Source: Symsagittifera roscoffensis (taxonomy: Eukaryota; Xenacoelomorpha; Acoela; Convolutidae). Taken from it: DNA of 60,000 nucleotides. A program made the translations under genes and the position numbers. Under the pieces are notes generated by a model that was given only the letters and a program-made list of their open reading frames with translations, ran no database searches and was not told the DNA's origin. Location: NCBI RefSeq assembly GCF_963678635.1, contig NC_087063.1, forward strand, positions 18,399,814 through 18,459,813, in the 5' to 3' direction. Each line of letters begins with the position of its first letter. Within the stretch, counting starts at the first letter, position 1. Positions 46,480-57,924 of the stretch are shown here, piece after piece.

Positions 46480-47292
46480 GGACATTCGCTGAGGAGCTGA
46501 ATGAAGATTTTTGCACATTGGAGGATAAATTGCTTTAGAAGTTTTTGGGAAAAAATTGAAATATTAGGAGTGTAGAGACTTTTTGTAGCTCATCGTCGAA
46601 AAATTTTCTTTGTGCAATATCTTAGCGAATCAACTGATATAAGAATTAAATCAATGAGTAAAGGACCACAAGGAACAGATGTTGCATCTTGATACCACTC
46701 TTTCAATTGAGATCTTAGACCTAGTTGTTGACCTAATGAATTGATTTGTAAAATATCTCTCGGTGATTTGAGAAAGACTGTGTGTGTATTTTGTAACTCT
46801 ACAGCTTTTTCCAATTTGCTTTGATGAAACAATTTATGCTTATTGTATGATGTATTCAGTCCCTTGTGTCTTCCAGCAGTAGAAATTTTTGAATTTACTG
46901 CTTTGAATTTGAAGTTTCACAAAAGTCATCAAACATTAACAGTTTTTTTCCATTATTGGAAGGTTTTCAATCAGTTCAAAGTCAATTTCTTGGATAAATT
47001 TAAGGTTGTTCCTTTGCTTTTGTCCATAAAGAGGTTGATAGTGTTGATAAAAATAGAAAATTTTGTCAAAATTGCGTTGAATTGTACCTTTTTTTTACCA
47101 TCCCAAAATAAGAAGCAATTTTACAGATCCACTTGGAGCAACTAGCGAAATAAAAACTCGTCCCTTGGAAGAAAATATTTGATTCATAGCTCCGGAGAAG
47201 ATATAATAAAACCAACTGCACATGACAAAATTTCTACCCAAACTGTTGTTTCTTCTCATGCAGAGGATGACATTATTCGAACGATCGCACAT
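46480..47292 (-). pseudogene. Polinton packaging ATPase (FtsK/A32 type)
   Basis: Genome-packaging ATPase. GRVFISLVAPSGSVK at 47119-47160 is the P-loop; the glycine before the Lys has become Val, so nucleotide binding would be lost. After a frame break come ENLPIMEKN and CLMTFV/LMFDDF-type codons near 46930-46960 (Walker B region). The open frame 46590-46832 then holds LEKAVELQNTHTVFLKSPRD, INSLGQQLGLRSQLKEWYQD and ATSVPCGPLLIDLI, the C-terminal part. The same landmarks in the older element are at 11340-12130. It lies upstream of the integrase on the same strand. Confidence 0.8.
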
Positions 47293-47499
47293 GCTAGTAA
47301 TAAAACTACGACAAAAATTAGCACAGAAAAACTAAAAGAGATCTATTACACGTACGTACAAAAAATGTTCGTTCATCTTTCTTCTCGTCAAAAACCAATT
47401 TTCCTAAATTAAATTGCTTGTCACATTCAACACCCATCTCAAATTTGGAATGAAAAAAAAGATAATAACTATTATTCAAATTTTAAAAACCAAGATAAT

Positions 47500-48070
47500 A
47501 CGTAATGATTTCTATAATTTACAATTTACTAAAAAAACATAAAGTGCATGTTCCGTGTGCAAATGCTTTCCTTTCTTCACACTGAAGAATTTTTGCATGA
47601 CGAAATGGGTAATTGCTACACCTCCAATCACTTTCTTCATCTTTGAAAATCAAAATCGGAACATTTGAGCATGCGTAGTCATTCAAGTTTCTAACCTTTG
47701 ATTCCAAACCTTCTGACAGATTTTTACTTTTTTCTAACTTTTTTCAAAAAACTCCGTTTCTGAATTGTTTTTGTCATTACTTTTTTAAAGCTCAGTATAA
47801 TTTTCATAACCACTGCGGCAATTCATTCTATGAAGATGCTTTGTACTCAAGCAGATTGAGATGTTGCTTGAACTTTTTGGGACGAAGAAAGGAATATTGC
47901 ACAGTTTGTCCACTTTTATAACTTCCTAGCTCCTTCACTCTTTTGTTTTTGATACACTCAAAATCCAAATCAACCAGACTCATGATGTTAATTGTTTTTG
48001 CTGAAGTTTTTGGTTAAAATGACTAACACTCGAAAAATGCATAGATTGTTGAAACAATAATTTTATTATT
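47500..48070 (-). pseudogene. Conserved Polinton protein of unknown role (ATPase-proximal)
   Basis: The minus strand reads MSLVDLDFECIKNKRVKELG and SYKSGQTVQYSFLRPKKFKQ (about 47850-47985), then after breaks the open frame 47519-47707 with NLNDYACSNVPILIFKDEES, DWRCSNYPFRHAKILQC and ERKAFAHGTC. Cys and His residues (RC..YPFRH...QC) could bind metal, which is an inference only. A shorter homologue, LDINCFQNVVKELGTF, stands in the older element near 12200. I recall similar proteins in other Polintons but no assigned function. Confidence 0.5.
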
Positions 48071-48090
48071 TAAACTGAAAAGCAATCCAG

Positions 48091-48860
48091 TCACGAGACC
48101 AAGAAAAAAGAAGTAGAAAATTTAGGTAAAACATAAAAAAAACCAGGTTTCTTATGCGTTGTACAATTCAAAGATCCCGCTGAATCATGTAGAGTTGCTC
48201 GAATTCTGAAGATTTTGTAATTTACAAAAGAAAGATTCCACCCAATATTTTCCGTATCAATTAGATCACCAAAAGGAAAGTTTTGTTCCTTTTTTTTAAA
48301 ATTAATCTTCGTGTTCAAAAAAGTACAGGTACAAAAAAAGTAATGTTTTTCCTTTGTAATTGATAAAAAGTCATGCTTAATCAAATCAAAATGTCTGAGA
48401 ATTTCATTCAATTTCTGAATGTTGATTATCTACAGTGCATCCGTCGATAATGACAAAAGTTTTTTTGAATGCTTCAACATAAAACAAAAACGGGATAAAG
48501 TTAACCAGTTTAACATACTCCACTTTTTCTTCTGAAATTTTTATTTTTTCCCCAGTGTTTTCTTTCCTACGATATTTTTCAAGATTTTTTAAAAACAAAT
48601 CTGAACGATAATTTAAAAACTTTGTACGTCTTCCTCGTGCAAAATCCAATCAAATTGAAAAGTTGCAATTCTGTAACCAAACCTTGCAATTTTGGTAAAT
48701 TTTGAAATTCTAAAAATGTTAGCCAAAATTTTAGGAACTTTTCTTGTAAGACGATATGAAAATTTCCCAATTAATTTTGAAGCTTTAAGACAAAATTTCT
48801 GGAAAAACCAATGTTCCTACTCATACTGCTCAGCTCAAAGAAGTTTAAAAAAGTGATTTA
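48091..48860 (-). pseudogene. Conserved Polinton protein of unknown role (distal)
   Basis: Three overlapping open pieces: 48579-48770 (FLEFQNLPKLQGLVTELQL), 48404-48649 (KKTFVIIDGCTVDNQHSEIE) and 48091-48411 (FDLIKHDFLSITKEKHYFF, ATLHDSAGSLNCTTHKKPGF). Together they span about 250 codons. The string FVIIDGC could be a beta strand ending in an acidic residue, as in nucleotide-binding proteins, but no P-loop was seen. Homologous segments in the older element are at 12170-12610 and 12880-13150. Confidence 0.5.
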
Positions 48861-50330
48861 GGAAGATGAATGTTTGAATTACATGACTATAATAACCTCG
48901 TACACGAAATTAAAGGACATTGCCTTTCTCACCAAACATAAAGAATCCCAAGACTTGGGCGAGTTCAAATAATCGGTGATGGCATCTGCTATGTGTCAAG
49001 CATATCTATTCATTTTCGGATTTCATTGATAAATCTTCTTCTTATCTCTGTCTCAGAAAGTTTTTATGAAAATTTCATAGTTACTCAAAACTTTTGTGTA
49101 TAACAAATCATCATACTAACCAGTGGAACTTAGTTTTCATCGGATCATCGCTTGATCAACTTCTGCAAAGAGTAAATAAATACCAATTTTTTCACCAAAT
49201 TGTTGGCTGTGATTTTATTTTGTACAAATACAGATTTTTTTCCAATATTATTTCATCAAGAGTTGAAATTTTCAATCAATTGAATCGAGCAGTCGAACAC
49301 AACCAATTTAAAATGTAGAATACTGGAAAAATTACCAATGTGTTAACAAAACATCTGCTGCGAAAAAAAATTCTAAAAACATCATCTCAGTTCTATTCAG
49401 AGTTTGCGTCTACCCAGATTCTTGGATCAGATTTTTTGGAAAAGTTCAAAACTCAAAGTATGAGTCTGATTTTTTGAAATTTATTGATTGTTTCATTGAT
49501 GGTTATGAATCTGTAAAAAGTGAGCGTGCCAATTTTTCTAATAATTTTTTATTATCTGTATGGAAAAATCATGTCAAATTTATATTTATTTCAACTTCAA
49601 AAAATTCATGTAAGTGTTAACAAGTTTGCAAAAAATTAACTGAGTTTATGAAATTCTTGTGAAAGATTCAATTTTTTTTGCGGTTTTTAAAACACTTTTT
49701 GCGAAAACCTAACTTTTTGTGCTTAGGCATGTGCGAAAACTGCAAAATTTGATTGGAAAACTTGTTAAATTAGGTTTTTATTATCGATGACTTTGAGTGC
49801 TATTCCGTACCTTATTCCAATGTTTTTCTGATGTTTATGATCAACATATATGCAGAAAATGAATTTTTCAATAATCAAAATTAGAACAAAAAAAATCATA
49901 TTTTTTTTTTCAACTGTGCAAGAAAATCTTCTTACAATTTTTGTTTTAATGCGTAAAAAATTAATGCAATTTTTCTTAAAATTCGAAACATCTTTTGATA
50001 TTTTTAAGCAAGATGAAAAATTTATCGTACATTTGTCAACATGTGTGTAAAAATTGAATTGATTTTTCAAGCGTCGCTGCAAAAGGTGTCGTACAATTTT
50101 TTACAGGTTGTTAAAATTGATTTATTTTTTCACCGTCTTTGCAAAAAGTTATTGTAAAAACATTTGTCATTTGCAAAATTAGTTTGATTTTTAATCCCTG
50201 TGCAAAGTGTTTAAACAATTTTTTCTATGATCTCTTACCTTATCTCTTTGATCTTATCTCTTAAAAATAAATACTGGATGCAAAAAGAAATTAGTAACAA
50301 ATCACAAGACAACATCCAATTTATTTTTAA
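48860..50330. other. Decayed Polinton interior, no gene resolved
   Basis: AT-rich, low-complexity sequence with many 'ttttt.aaaa.tt.gt' phrases, such as 'tttgcaaaa' near 49630, 50145 and 50170. The short frames 49094-49318 and 49765-50082 have no recognisable product. It corresponds to 13530-14890 in the older element. Confidence 0.35.
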
Positions 50331-50336
50331 ATCAAG

Positions 50337-50840
50337 GAGCTGTCGAGCAGCTGGGTTCTCAAAGTGTTTTAGGTTCTCAATGTAGCGCAAAGCTGGTCTC
50401 GGCTCCAGCTGCGTTGGTTGTCTTGGTGGTTCGCTTCGCTCACCAGAGTCCTTGGTTCAGAGAACCCCTCATAGTCTTCGATTGTAATTTAGTTCTCCAC
50501 AGATCCTTTTTCTTCCCACAGAAAAATGAAATCGTTTACAGAGTGAGCTACATATCTAGGGCCAAGAACCTCGGGATAGTCCATACCAACTTGTTCTGGA
50601 ATCTTTGACATCATTCCCATCATTCCAAGCTTGTTCTTGGTGATGGGAACCTGCAATTGATGATGTCCACTGAAGTCTCTCTTCATGATTTCGATCATGT
50701 ACCACAATTGAATTGAGACATCCATTTGAGCCAAAAATTCCCAGAGACAGACTCGAGCACCTTAATTTTACCACTTCTGGTAAAAACTCGACAGTGTACG
50801 TGAGGTTGTTGTTCCGAAAGGAGAAGATCATTCTGAGAAA
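50337..50840 (-). pseudogene. Small conserved Polinton protein next to polymerase promoter
   Basis: Least decayed small gene of the element. It reads FSFRNNNLTYTVEFLPEVVK (50556-50831), a frame break, then the open frame 50489-50734: MDVSIQLWYMIEIMKRDFSG, HHQLQVPITKNKLGMMGMMS, IPEQVGMDYPEVLGPRYVAH and SVNDFIFLWEEKGSVE. About 130-150 codons. Homologue in the older element at 14895-15165. It is transcribed away from the polymerase across the shared intergenic region. The function is unknown; its adjacency to a protein-primed polymerase makes a replication-associated role worth considering, as inference only. Confidence 0.55.
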
Positions 50841-52008
50841 TTAGTTACTGAGTGAAGGAATATAGAAAAAGGTCTGATTTAAAGCTGAGAGATGAGCTAT
50901 TTGACGGTAGTTAAAATGAAACTAAAGTGATTTTTGTTTCAGAGTGAGGGGTACCTTGAAGTCAAGTGTGTGGGTTTAACCAATCAGAAAAGATATTCCG
51001 TTTAAGGACGGTATTCGTATCGAATCAGTACTCAGCTTCCTCTTAGGGAAGCTTTGATAAAAAGTCGTAAGCAATCAGAAATAAAATATTCCAATTAAGA
51101 CACTTTGTTCAATTTGTCGTTTAAAATCACAAAAATTGTTCATTTATTAGAGGTTGTTGTATCCAATAAAAAAAATCACCTTTCAGGGACTTAAATCTTC
51201 CAAATAAGCAAAAACAGACACAAAAGCAATCGCAAAAATAAATAGCGATATTAGATGACCATAATAAATGACCATAAAGAGTTTTTTGTTTGCTGTAAAA
51301 GTAAGAAATACTGCCAATTTAAGTTAAAAAACATAAAAAAATTAAAACAAAATCGAATTCCACAATTTTTTTTCATCAAGTCAATTGAATTTATATCATG
51401 CAATCATGAGAAATTGCTGATTTTTGAGTACATAGTCAAGTTTTTTGATTTTGATGTAAACTTGAAAACATAGCTCAAAGTGGATAAATTTTTCAAAGCG
51501 AATCTCTGGAATTCTTATTGCAAACTTGATCATGCAGGATTCTGAACTTCGAAAATCTTTAAAGAAATGAAGAAAAAAAAACTTTGCTGGGGAGTTTTTA
51601 CCAATCTGGGTATCGGTTAGGGGTTTAAAAGTGTTTTTAAGATACTATTTAGGTCTTTTTGATTGATTTCATATTATCGAGAAGAAACAGAAACTCTTTT
51701 CTAGTCAAGTGTAATTCAGCAGTAATTTCATAGCTTTGGTAGTTCAAGAGTAAACTGTTTGATTGGGTTAATTTCTCTGAATAGGAATTTACCTAGTCAG
51801 AGAACTCTATTTTGGACAACTTAAAGGTACAAAAATTTGCGGAAGAAATTAGAGTCTACATCTACATCCGAGGAAATCACAGGGAAGATAACTCTAGGAA
51901 ATTCATTTTTTACCCGGAAACTGCTCGAGTTCTGATTGGTTGAAATATCTTCTGGATAACTCTAGATTTTTCGAAGAAAGTTTTCTTAGACGATAAAATC
52001 CTTAGCAT

Positions 52009-52165
52009 AAAAAAAAATTTGCTTGGGAGGTAACGTCATTTTTATTTAATGAATGACGTCATGACCATAAAAGAAAGTTTGCGTGGGCGGTGGCGTCGAT
52101 TTGATTCAAAGAATGATTTCATGACCATAAAAAGAGAATTGCGTAGGTGATGACATCATTGTTAG
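52009..52165 (+). promoter_or_regulatory. Three 60-bp tandem repeats with CRE-like sites
   Basis: Exact 60-base periodicity: 'ttgcttgggaggtaacgtca', 'tttgcgtgggcggtggcgtc' and 'attgcgtaggtgatgacatc' start at about 52018, 52078 and 52138, and 'atgaccataaaa' recurs at 52060 and 52120. The first unit contains the palindrome 'tgacgtca', a consensus CRE/ATF site, and related 'taacgtca' and 'tgacatca' half-sites occur at the same phase. They stand just before the TATA-like box of the polymerase, so a promoter-proximal enhancer is likely. Confidence 0.7.
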
Positions 52166-52173
52166 TATAAATA
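52166..52173 (+). promoter_or_regulatory. TATA-like box of polymerase gene
   Basis: 'tataaata' about 55 bases before the first ATG (52222) of the polymerase arm and immediately behind the CRE-like repeats. Position and sequence fit a core promoter. Confidence 0.55.
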
Positions 52174-52278
52174 CGCTCCTTTTATTGGATTAAGTCATTA
52201 ATTTTGCTTGCCGATCAGAAGATGTCAATTGAATTTTACTTCAAGTTTTATAATTCGTTATTTTGCGAAAAGAAAAAA

Positions 52279-52331
52279 GTAAGTTTCTTCAATTAATTAG
52301 TTAGCACTTAAATTTTTCATTTTTGGAACAG
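52279..52331 (+). other. Candidate short intron near polymerase 5' end
   Basis: 'aaagtaagt' donor at 52279 and 'ttttggaacag' acceptor ending at 52331, behind the first ATG (52222, MSIEFYFKFYNSLF). Splicing does not fuse cleanly with the ATG frame at 52363, so it may be decayed or not real. Confidence 0.25.
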
Positions 52332-54384
52332 TTTGAAAGTCCAAGTTTAATTATTTTAGATAATGCCTGTCCTTAACCGCAACAAGAAAATGAAGTGTAG
52401 AGACTGTGGGAAAATGTATGTTCATCAGCACGCAGCTCGATTCAAGAAAATTGTTCTCAGGAGTCGTTTCTTGTCCTGATTGTAAGTATTGTAATTTTAA
52501 TCAACAAGAAATGAACTATCATCTAGCCAAGAAGCGTTTCCAGCTAAGTTCGAAGCAATCGACAGTTTGTTCTTCTTGTGAACAAGAATTTCCAAGTTAC
52601 TACTTTCTCCAAAGTAATCGGGTAAAGGAAAATTGAGCTAAGTAACGGAAACCTAGTGATACAGTGGCCGATTTGAACAAGATTGCGGAGGAAGATGATG
52701 AAAAATTGAAAGAGAAACTTGGTGCTTGTCAACTTTTCTTAGTGGATACGGATATGACAAACGGGAGACATGAGGTGTTTAATTTTGAAAACTTCAAGTT
52801 AGATACTAAAATAGTTAATGAGAAACTTGAAGAAGTCTTCAACAAGCTCAATTTTGCCGGTAAAATCAACATTTCTATAGGGTTCGTTCTTCGAACTATT
52901 GAGAATGGTGAATATGTTGACTACGACCATGAAAACAATTATTTGTTTGAAAAGTCCCATTTGCTGTGTACTAAAGCAGACCTGATAACAATCCATGGAA
53001 ACGTAGAAAATTTTGATATTGAGGAGCAATGTACCCAGAACGTCCAAATACGAGGTGGTGATTGAAGTTGATTACTAATGTTACAATTTTTGCTGCTTTA
53101 CTCCGAATTATCTCCGATGTCCGAATTATCTCTTAACTGAACCTTTACTGCGACATACGCAAGCGATGTGTCTTTTAGAACAAAGACAAGGAAACATACA
53201 AAGATCAGGTGTGACTTTCCGCGCATTGGCCATGTACATGAACGGCCACCAGGATTTCGGCTTTCACACTTCTATATACTTACTGCTTCGATTCAAATTC
53301 TCGCTAAAATCCTAAAAATTTTCGTGGAGTTTCAGCAGAAGACTTACCTGCTGACGGGGATTTTGTGCAAAGAAATATCTTTAAATACGACTTCGATATC
53401 CAAGAAGGTGAATATGTAGGAGTACTAGATCAACGAAGTATTGGAAGATTTGATAAAAACAGCCAAACTACTGAGTTTGAACAATCAGATAATTTATACA
53501 AATGATATTGATAGCTTCTTCAATTGTTTCCGCTGTCCTAGTTGTTATACTTTCTTCAAAGGATCTGAGTTTCTCAACAAACATTTTCTGAGATGCAAGG
53601 ATCGAGTGAGGCATGTTTTACCCAAAGAACGTGTATGAGCTTCGAAAAACTTTGTATGAAAAGCTAGAAGAGTTCAATCATCCAGTTTCTGAAGATTTTT
53701 AATAGTCTAGCAATTTTAAATTTTGAGTCGATTTGTGTTCCTATAGAAGAACTAAAAGAGACACAAACTACAACCTGGATAGGAAAACATGTTCCAATTT
53801 AAGTCTATGTATCATCAATATGATTGATGAACCCATCGTTTTGCACAACAAGGATCCAAAGAACTTGATTTTTGATTTGGTAACCAACCTCGAGTTGTTG
53901 GCTGATCAAAGTAAGGGAGAAATGAGAAAAAAATCCAAAATGTTGGAGTAGCTGTCAATGAAAGAAAGAAATTTTTTTTTAATGAGCTCAACGAACGAGG
54001 TAAAACTAATCAAGTAACCAATTCGAAACAAAGATGAATGCGTTGAAGACTCGGTAGAAGCAGATATGTCATCCCAGTTTTTGAGAGTTCAGAAAAACCG
54101 ACTCATTGATTTGAAACAACATCTGAGAGATATATAAATACTTTAACTGTTTTTGGTTGTAATAGTTGTTTTTATATCATGTTTGAATATGATCAAGTCC
54201 TTTCTAATTCGTTATTTGATTCGCTATTTAGAACAAGAAACATCAGTAATCAAAAAAGCGAACGATTTCGTTTCCATCAAATTTGGAGATGTACGACATA
54301 ATAAAGTTTCTGGGTGGATCAACAACCCTAGACGCCTTTCTCAAAGCCTATAAAGCTAGCAAAACGAACAGATTCTTCCCCTAG

Positions 54385-55568
54385 GAATGGTTTGATAACC
54401 CTTACAAACTTGATTTTCCCGAATTGCCAACGTATGAAGCCTTTTTCAGTAAACTTAGAAACAGCAATCCTCTAGACAAAGACTTTATTGATTATGAGAA
54501 ATTGAGAAAGAGTGGGCTTGATGAACAACAATAACTGAAAAAGCTTCGAATCAAGACTGTGCATCGAATTGGTTTGGATAATTACAATTACTTATGAGAG
54601 ACTTAGAAGAAAAACGTAATGACTGTGTTCAAAGACTTTTCGCAGTAGTACAATAATAAGGATGTAGCCCAACTCTGGAAAAAAAGCAAAAAATGATTCA
54701 GTTTTATTATTACAAGGGGATCGATATGTTAAAACTTGGATGTACTCTTCCGAATCTAGCAAACATATGTCTACACAAAGACTCAAATTGCAATTTTTAT
54801 CCATTTTGCGGAAATGATAAAGATTTTTGTAAAAAAAATTAGAAAAGGCATGACTGGTGGACCTTCCATTGTGTTCACGTGAAAAGTTTTAGGTGATGAA
54901 ACTTTCATGAGATGTTCATCAAATATATAAAAATCACTCGTTGGAATTGATGCAAGCCAGCTTTACCCTTTCTCAATGGGTCAAGATATGCCAACAGGAC
55001 TGTAGACGAGATGGGAGTTTGACACCAATATGCAGTAACTTAAAGCTAGACATAAGCGATCTCGCATCTTTGAGAATATGGTCATGTCTTTTCACCAGGA
55101 AAAAAGACCAGAGTGTAAAGTTGAGTTTTTTCACATTTGGTAAACAGAAAAAAATTAACTGTTTTCATGTTGATGGTTACTGTGATCACTGTAAAACAGT
55201 ATTCAAAGCAATGGGATGCTACTACAACTTCTGTTCCTGTCAAGAAGGTCGTTCCTACTTAACAGAACAGGATATTGAGTGAGGAAACAAGAAGAGAGAT
55301 AGATGATATGCGACGAAAATACCATAAAAACAAAGGTTACAAAATTGAAGAAATGTGGGAGAGTGAGTGGTGGGAAAATTCTAACACCAATGACAAGGTT
55401 AAAAATTATGTCAGAACCCATTTTTTTTACCAAGGACCTCTTTCTGGCGACTCCTTTCTAGCAAAAATAAGAGATAGATCTTAGTGCGACTTAGTTGTTC
55501 CCGATGAACTGAAATCAAAAGTTGCGAATTTTCCTCCAATTTTCAAAAAATCCGAGGTTGGAAGAACC
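54385..55568 (+). repeat. Internal tandem duplication of the polymerase, unit 1
   Basis: Starts 'gaatggtttgataaccc' and is followed by the homologous unit 2 after 1184 bases. It contains motif A (DASQLYPFS) and the GYCDHCKTVF segment. The two units differ by many substitutions and separate stops, showing an old duplication. Confidence 0.9.
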
Positions 55569-56503
55569 GAATGGTTTGATAACCCAGACAAACTTGATTT
55601 TACCGAATTGTCATCGTATGAAGCCTTTTTCAATAAACTTAGAAAAAATAATTTTCTAGGCAAAGACTTAAAGGACTATGAGAAACTGAGAAAGAGTGGC
55701 CTTGACGACCAACAGCGACTGAAAAAGCTTCAAATCAGGACTGTACCTTCATATGGTTTAGTGATTTAAAATCACTTTCAAGAGACTTGGCACAAAAAGA
55801 GAATGACTTTGTTCAAAGAATTTGCAGTAGTACAACAACAAAGAGGTTGTTCCAACCCTGGAAGCAAGGCACAAAATGATTCAGTTTGATCATATCAAGG
55901 TGGTAGATATGTTCCAACTTGGATGTATTCTTCCAAATCTAGCAAAAATATGTGTTTGCAAATCTACCAATTACAATTTTTATCCGTTTTCCGAAAGTGA
56001 AAAGAATTTGTGTAAAAAACTTTGGGAAGACATGAACGGTGGTCGTTCGATTGTATTTACCCGAAAAGCTGTAGTTGATGAAACATTCATCAAAATTCAT
56101 CATAACATGTAAATCGATCGTTAGAAGTGATGCAAGCCAGCTTTACCCTTTCTCAATAAGTCAAGATATGCCAACAATATTGTAAACGAGATTGGACTTT
56201 GATATAACCGATCTTTCAATTTTTAGAATATGGTCATGTCGTTCTTCCAGGAAACAAGACCAGAATGTTTAATTGAGAGCTTGTTCACATCTGGAAAACA
56301 GAAGAAAATCGACTGTTTTAAAGTGGAGGGTTATTGTGATCACTACTGTAAAACAGTATTCGAAGCATGTGATGTTACCTCCACTTCTGTTCTTCTCAAG
56401 AAGTTCGTCCCTCCTTAACAGATCAGGATGTTGAACGAGATAATAAAAGGGAGAAAGAGAGAGAAAGAGAGAGAGAGAGAGAGAAAAAGAGAGAGAGAGA
56501 GAT

Positions 56504-56534
<31 letters not shown>

Positions 56535-56650
56535 TGGATGATAAGAGACTGGACTACATAAAAGAGAAAGGATACGAAGTTAAAGAAAACATCAAGATGA
56601 AAAATCATATCAGAACCCATTTTACCTACAAAAAACCTCTTTCTACAGAC
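55569..56650 (+). repeat. Internal tandem duplication of the polymerase, unit 2
   Basis: Homologous to unit 1. It carries a GA microsatellite and loses similarity after the 'cagaacccatttt' segment near 56620, where unit 1 goes on into unit 2 and the original gene continues toward motif C. Confidence 0.88.
56449..56534. repeat. (GA)n microsatellite within polymerase
   Basis: About 85 bases of GA with a few AAA interruptions. In unit 1 the same place is 'gaagagagatagatgat', coding Lys-Arg-Glu-Ile-Asp, so the repeat grew out of GA-rich codons. Confidence 0.95.
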
Positions 56651-57924
56651 TCCCTTTTAGTAAAAACAAAAGATGGAACTTTTTGGCTGTGTTCAGTGTG
56701 ATTTAAATGTTCTCTCTAGCCCCTCTCTTCAACTTTTGCATGGAACTTGGCTGGCATTGCACCAAAATTTACTGTTTGGTTCAGTACTCTCCTCAAAAAT
56801 TTTTCAATTCTTTTGTACAGTAAGTGGCTAATTCTAGAGGAGAAGGAGATGAAAACCCTTTGTCAGGAGTTGTAGCAGAAACAATGAAACTTTCAGTCAA
56901 TTCCTTATAGTGACATCAGATCATGGATATATTCAGGCATACAATCACAAAATATCTGAACGATGAAAAACTCACAAAGCAATCAATGAGTCACTGTTTA
57001 AAAAACTGAAATCATTTGAGAAAGATTTTTATGAGGTTGAAATGTAAAAATCAACCATTTAGCACAGAGAACCCATCATTGTTGGATTTTTCATACTTCA
57101 GTATGCAAAACTGAGAATGTTGGAGCTGTGTTACATTTTTTTGGACAAGTACTGTGATGTAAATAAATTTGAAGAGTTGGAGATGAACACAGACTCACTT
57201 TACTTAGCACTTGCTGAAGAAAATTTATATAACTGTATCCAACCAGATAAGAGGCTGCTTGGGAAAAATGAGGGAAAATGACTGCGGAGACTCATTCAAG
57301 GCAGATGCAAAATCTAATTTCTTCCCTCGAACATGTTGCAATACGCAAAAAAAGCATGATAAACGGGAGCCAAAACTTTTCAATTTAGATGTACATGAAT
57401 GCTATGTTTGTTGTCATCGCGAAAATATGTCTTGCTACACAAGTCAGATATATTCAAATTCAGTAGAAAAGCAAACGAGTTTAGCAAACGAGTTCTAGAA
57501 GATTCTGGAAACGGACCTATGTCAAAGTACAGGAGAGTGTTCGATGAAGCAATCAAGCTAACATCTACAAATAGAGGATTCAGAACATAAAGTATAGGGT
57601 GGCTACATATGAGCAAACACAGAAAGGACTTAGTTATTTTTATCCTAAAAGACACGTTCAAGATGATGGAATTCATACAAAACCATTGAACTGATGAGCT
57701 GATGCAATTTAATAAACTTATGATGCCATGTATTTGACCTATAAACAATGCAGTATTTTGTTGTTTTTTTTTATCATAAAGTTGCGGTAAAATTAAAGTA
57801 CGACACAGTGATTTAAATATTTTCTTTGTGTTTTAATTTTTTTTTTCAAAAATTTTGATTTTTTGTGAAGTTTCAGTAGGTTTCAGCATAGTTTCAGAAA
57901 TAGAGCACTGTTTTTGAAAAATTG

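Larger units (their letters stand above)
50840..52200. promoter_or_regulatory. Divergent intergenic region between the two Polinton arms
   Basis: About 1.35 kb without genes, separating minus-strand structural genes from the plus-strand polymerase. The right end carries the repeats and TATA-like box listed separately. The short frame 51255-51473 is AT-rich chance. In the older element this region is deleted. Confidence 0.55.
52222..57694 (+). pseudogene. Polinton protein-primed DNA polymerase B
   Basis: Replicative polymerase of the element. Parts in order: Cys-rich N-terminus (KMKCRDCGKMYVH at 52390; SCPDCKYCNFNQQEMNYH; STVCSSCEQEFPSYYF); open frame 52664-53065; a second Cys cluster FRCPSCYTFFKGSEF (53530); exonuclease-type region with LAILNFESICVPIEELKETQ (53705-53770); then a region present twice (54385-55568 and 55569-56650), each carrying motif A as DASQLYPFS (54948 and 56130) and the HVDGYCDHCKTVF Cys segment; and motif C at 57183-57197 as EMNTDSLY, where family members have DTDS. 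C-terminal Cys and YFYP segments end at TGA 57692. Many frameshifts. A short intron (52279-52331) may join an upstream ATG at 52222 to the frame at 52363. Confidence 0.88.

Noticed and set aside
56423-56620. Ser/Leu-rich minus-strand frame resembling a membrane segment
   Set aside because: It is the reverse translation of the GA microsatellite.
57380-57748. 122-codon minus-strand frame, the second longest in the window
   Set aside because: It is antisense to the end of the polymerase, where the plus strand carries the recognisable conserved residues.
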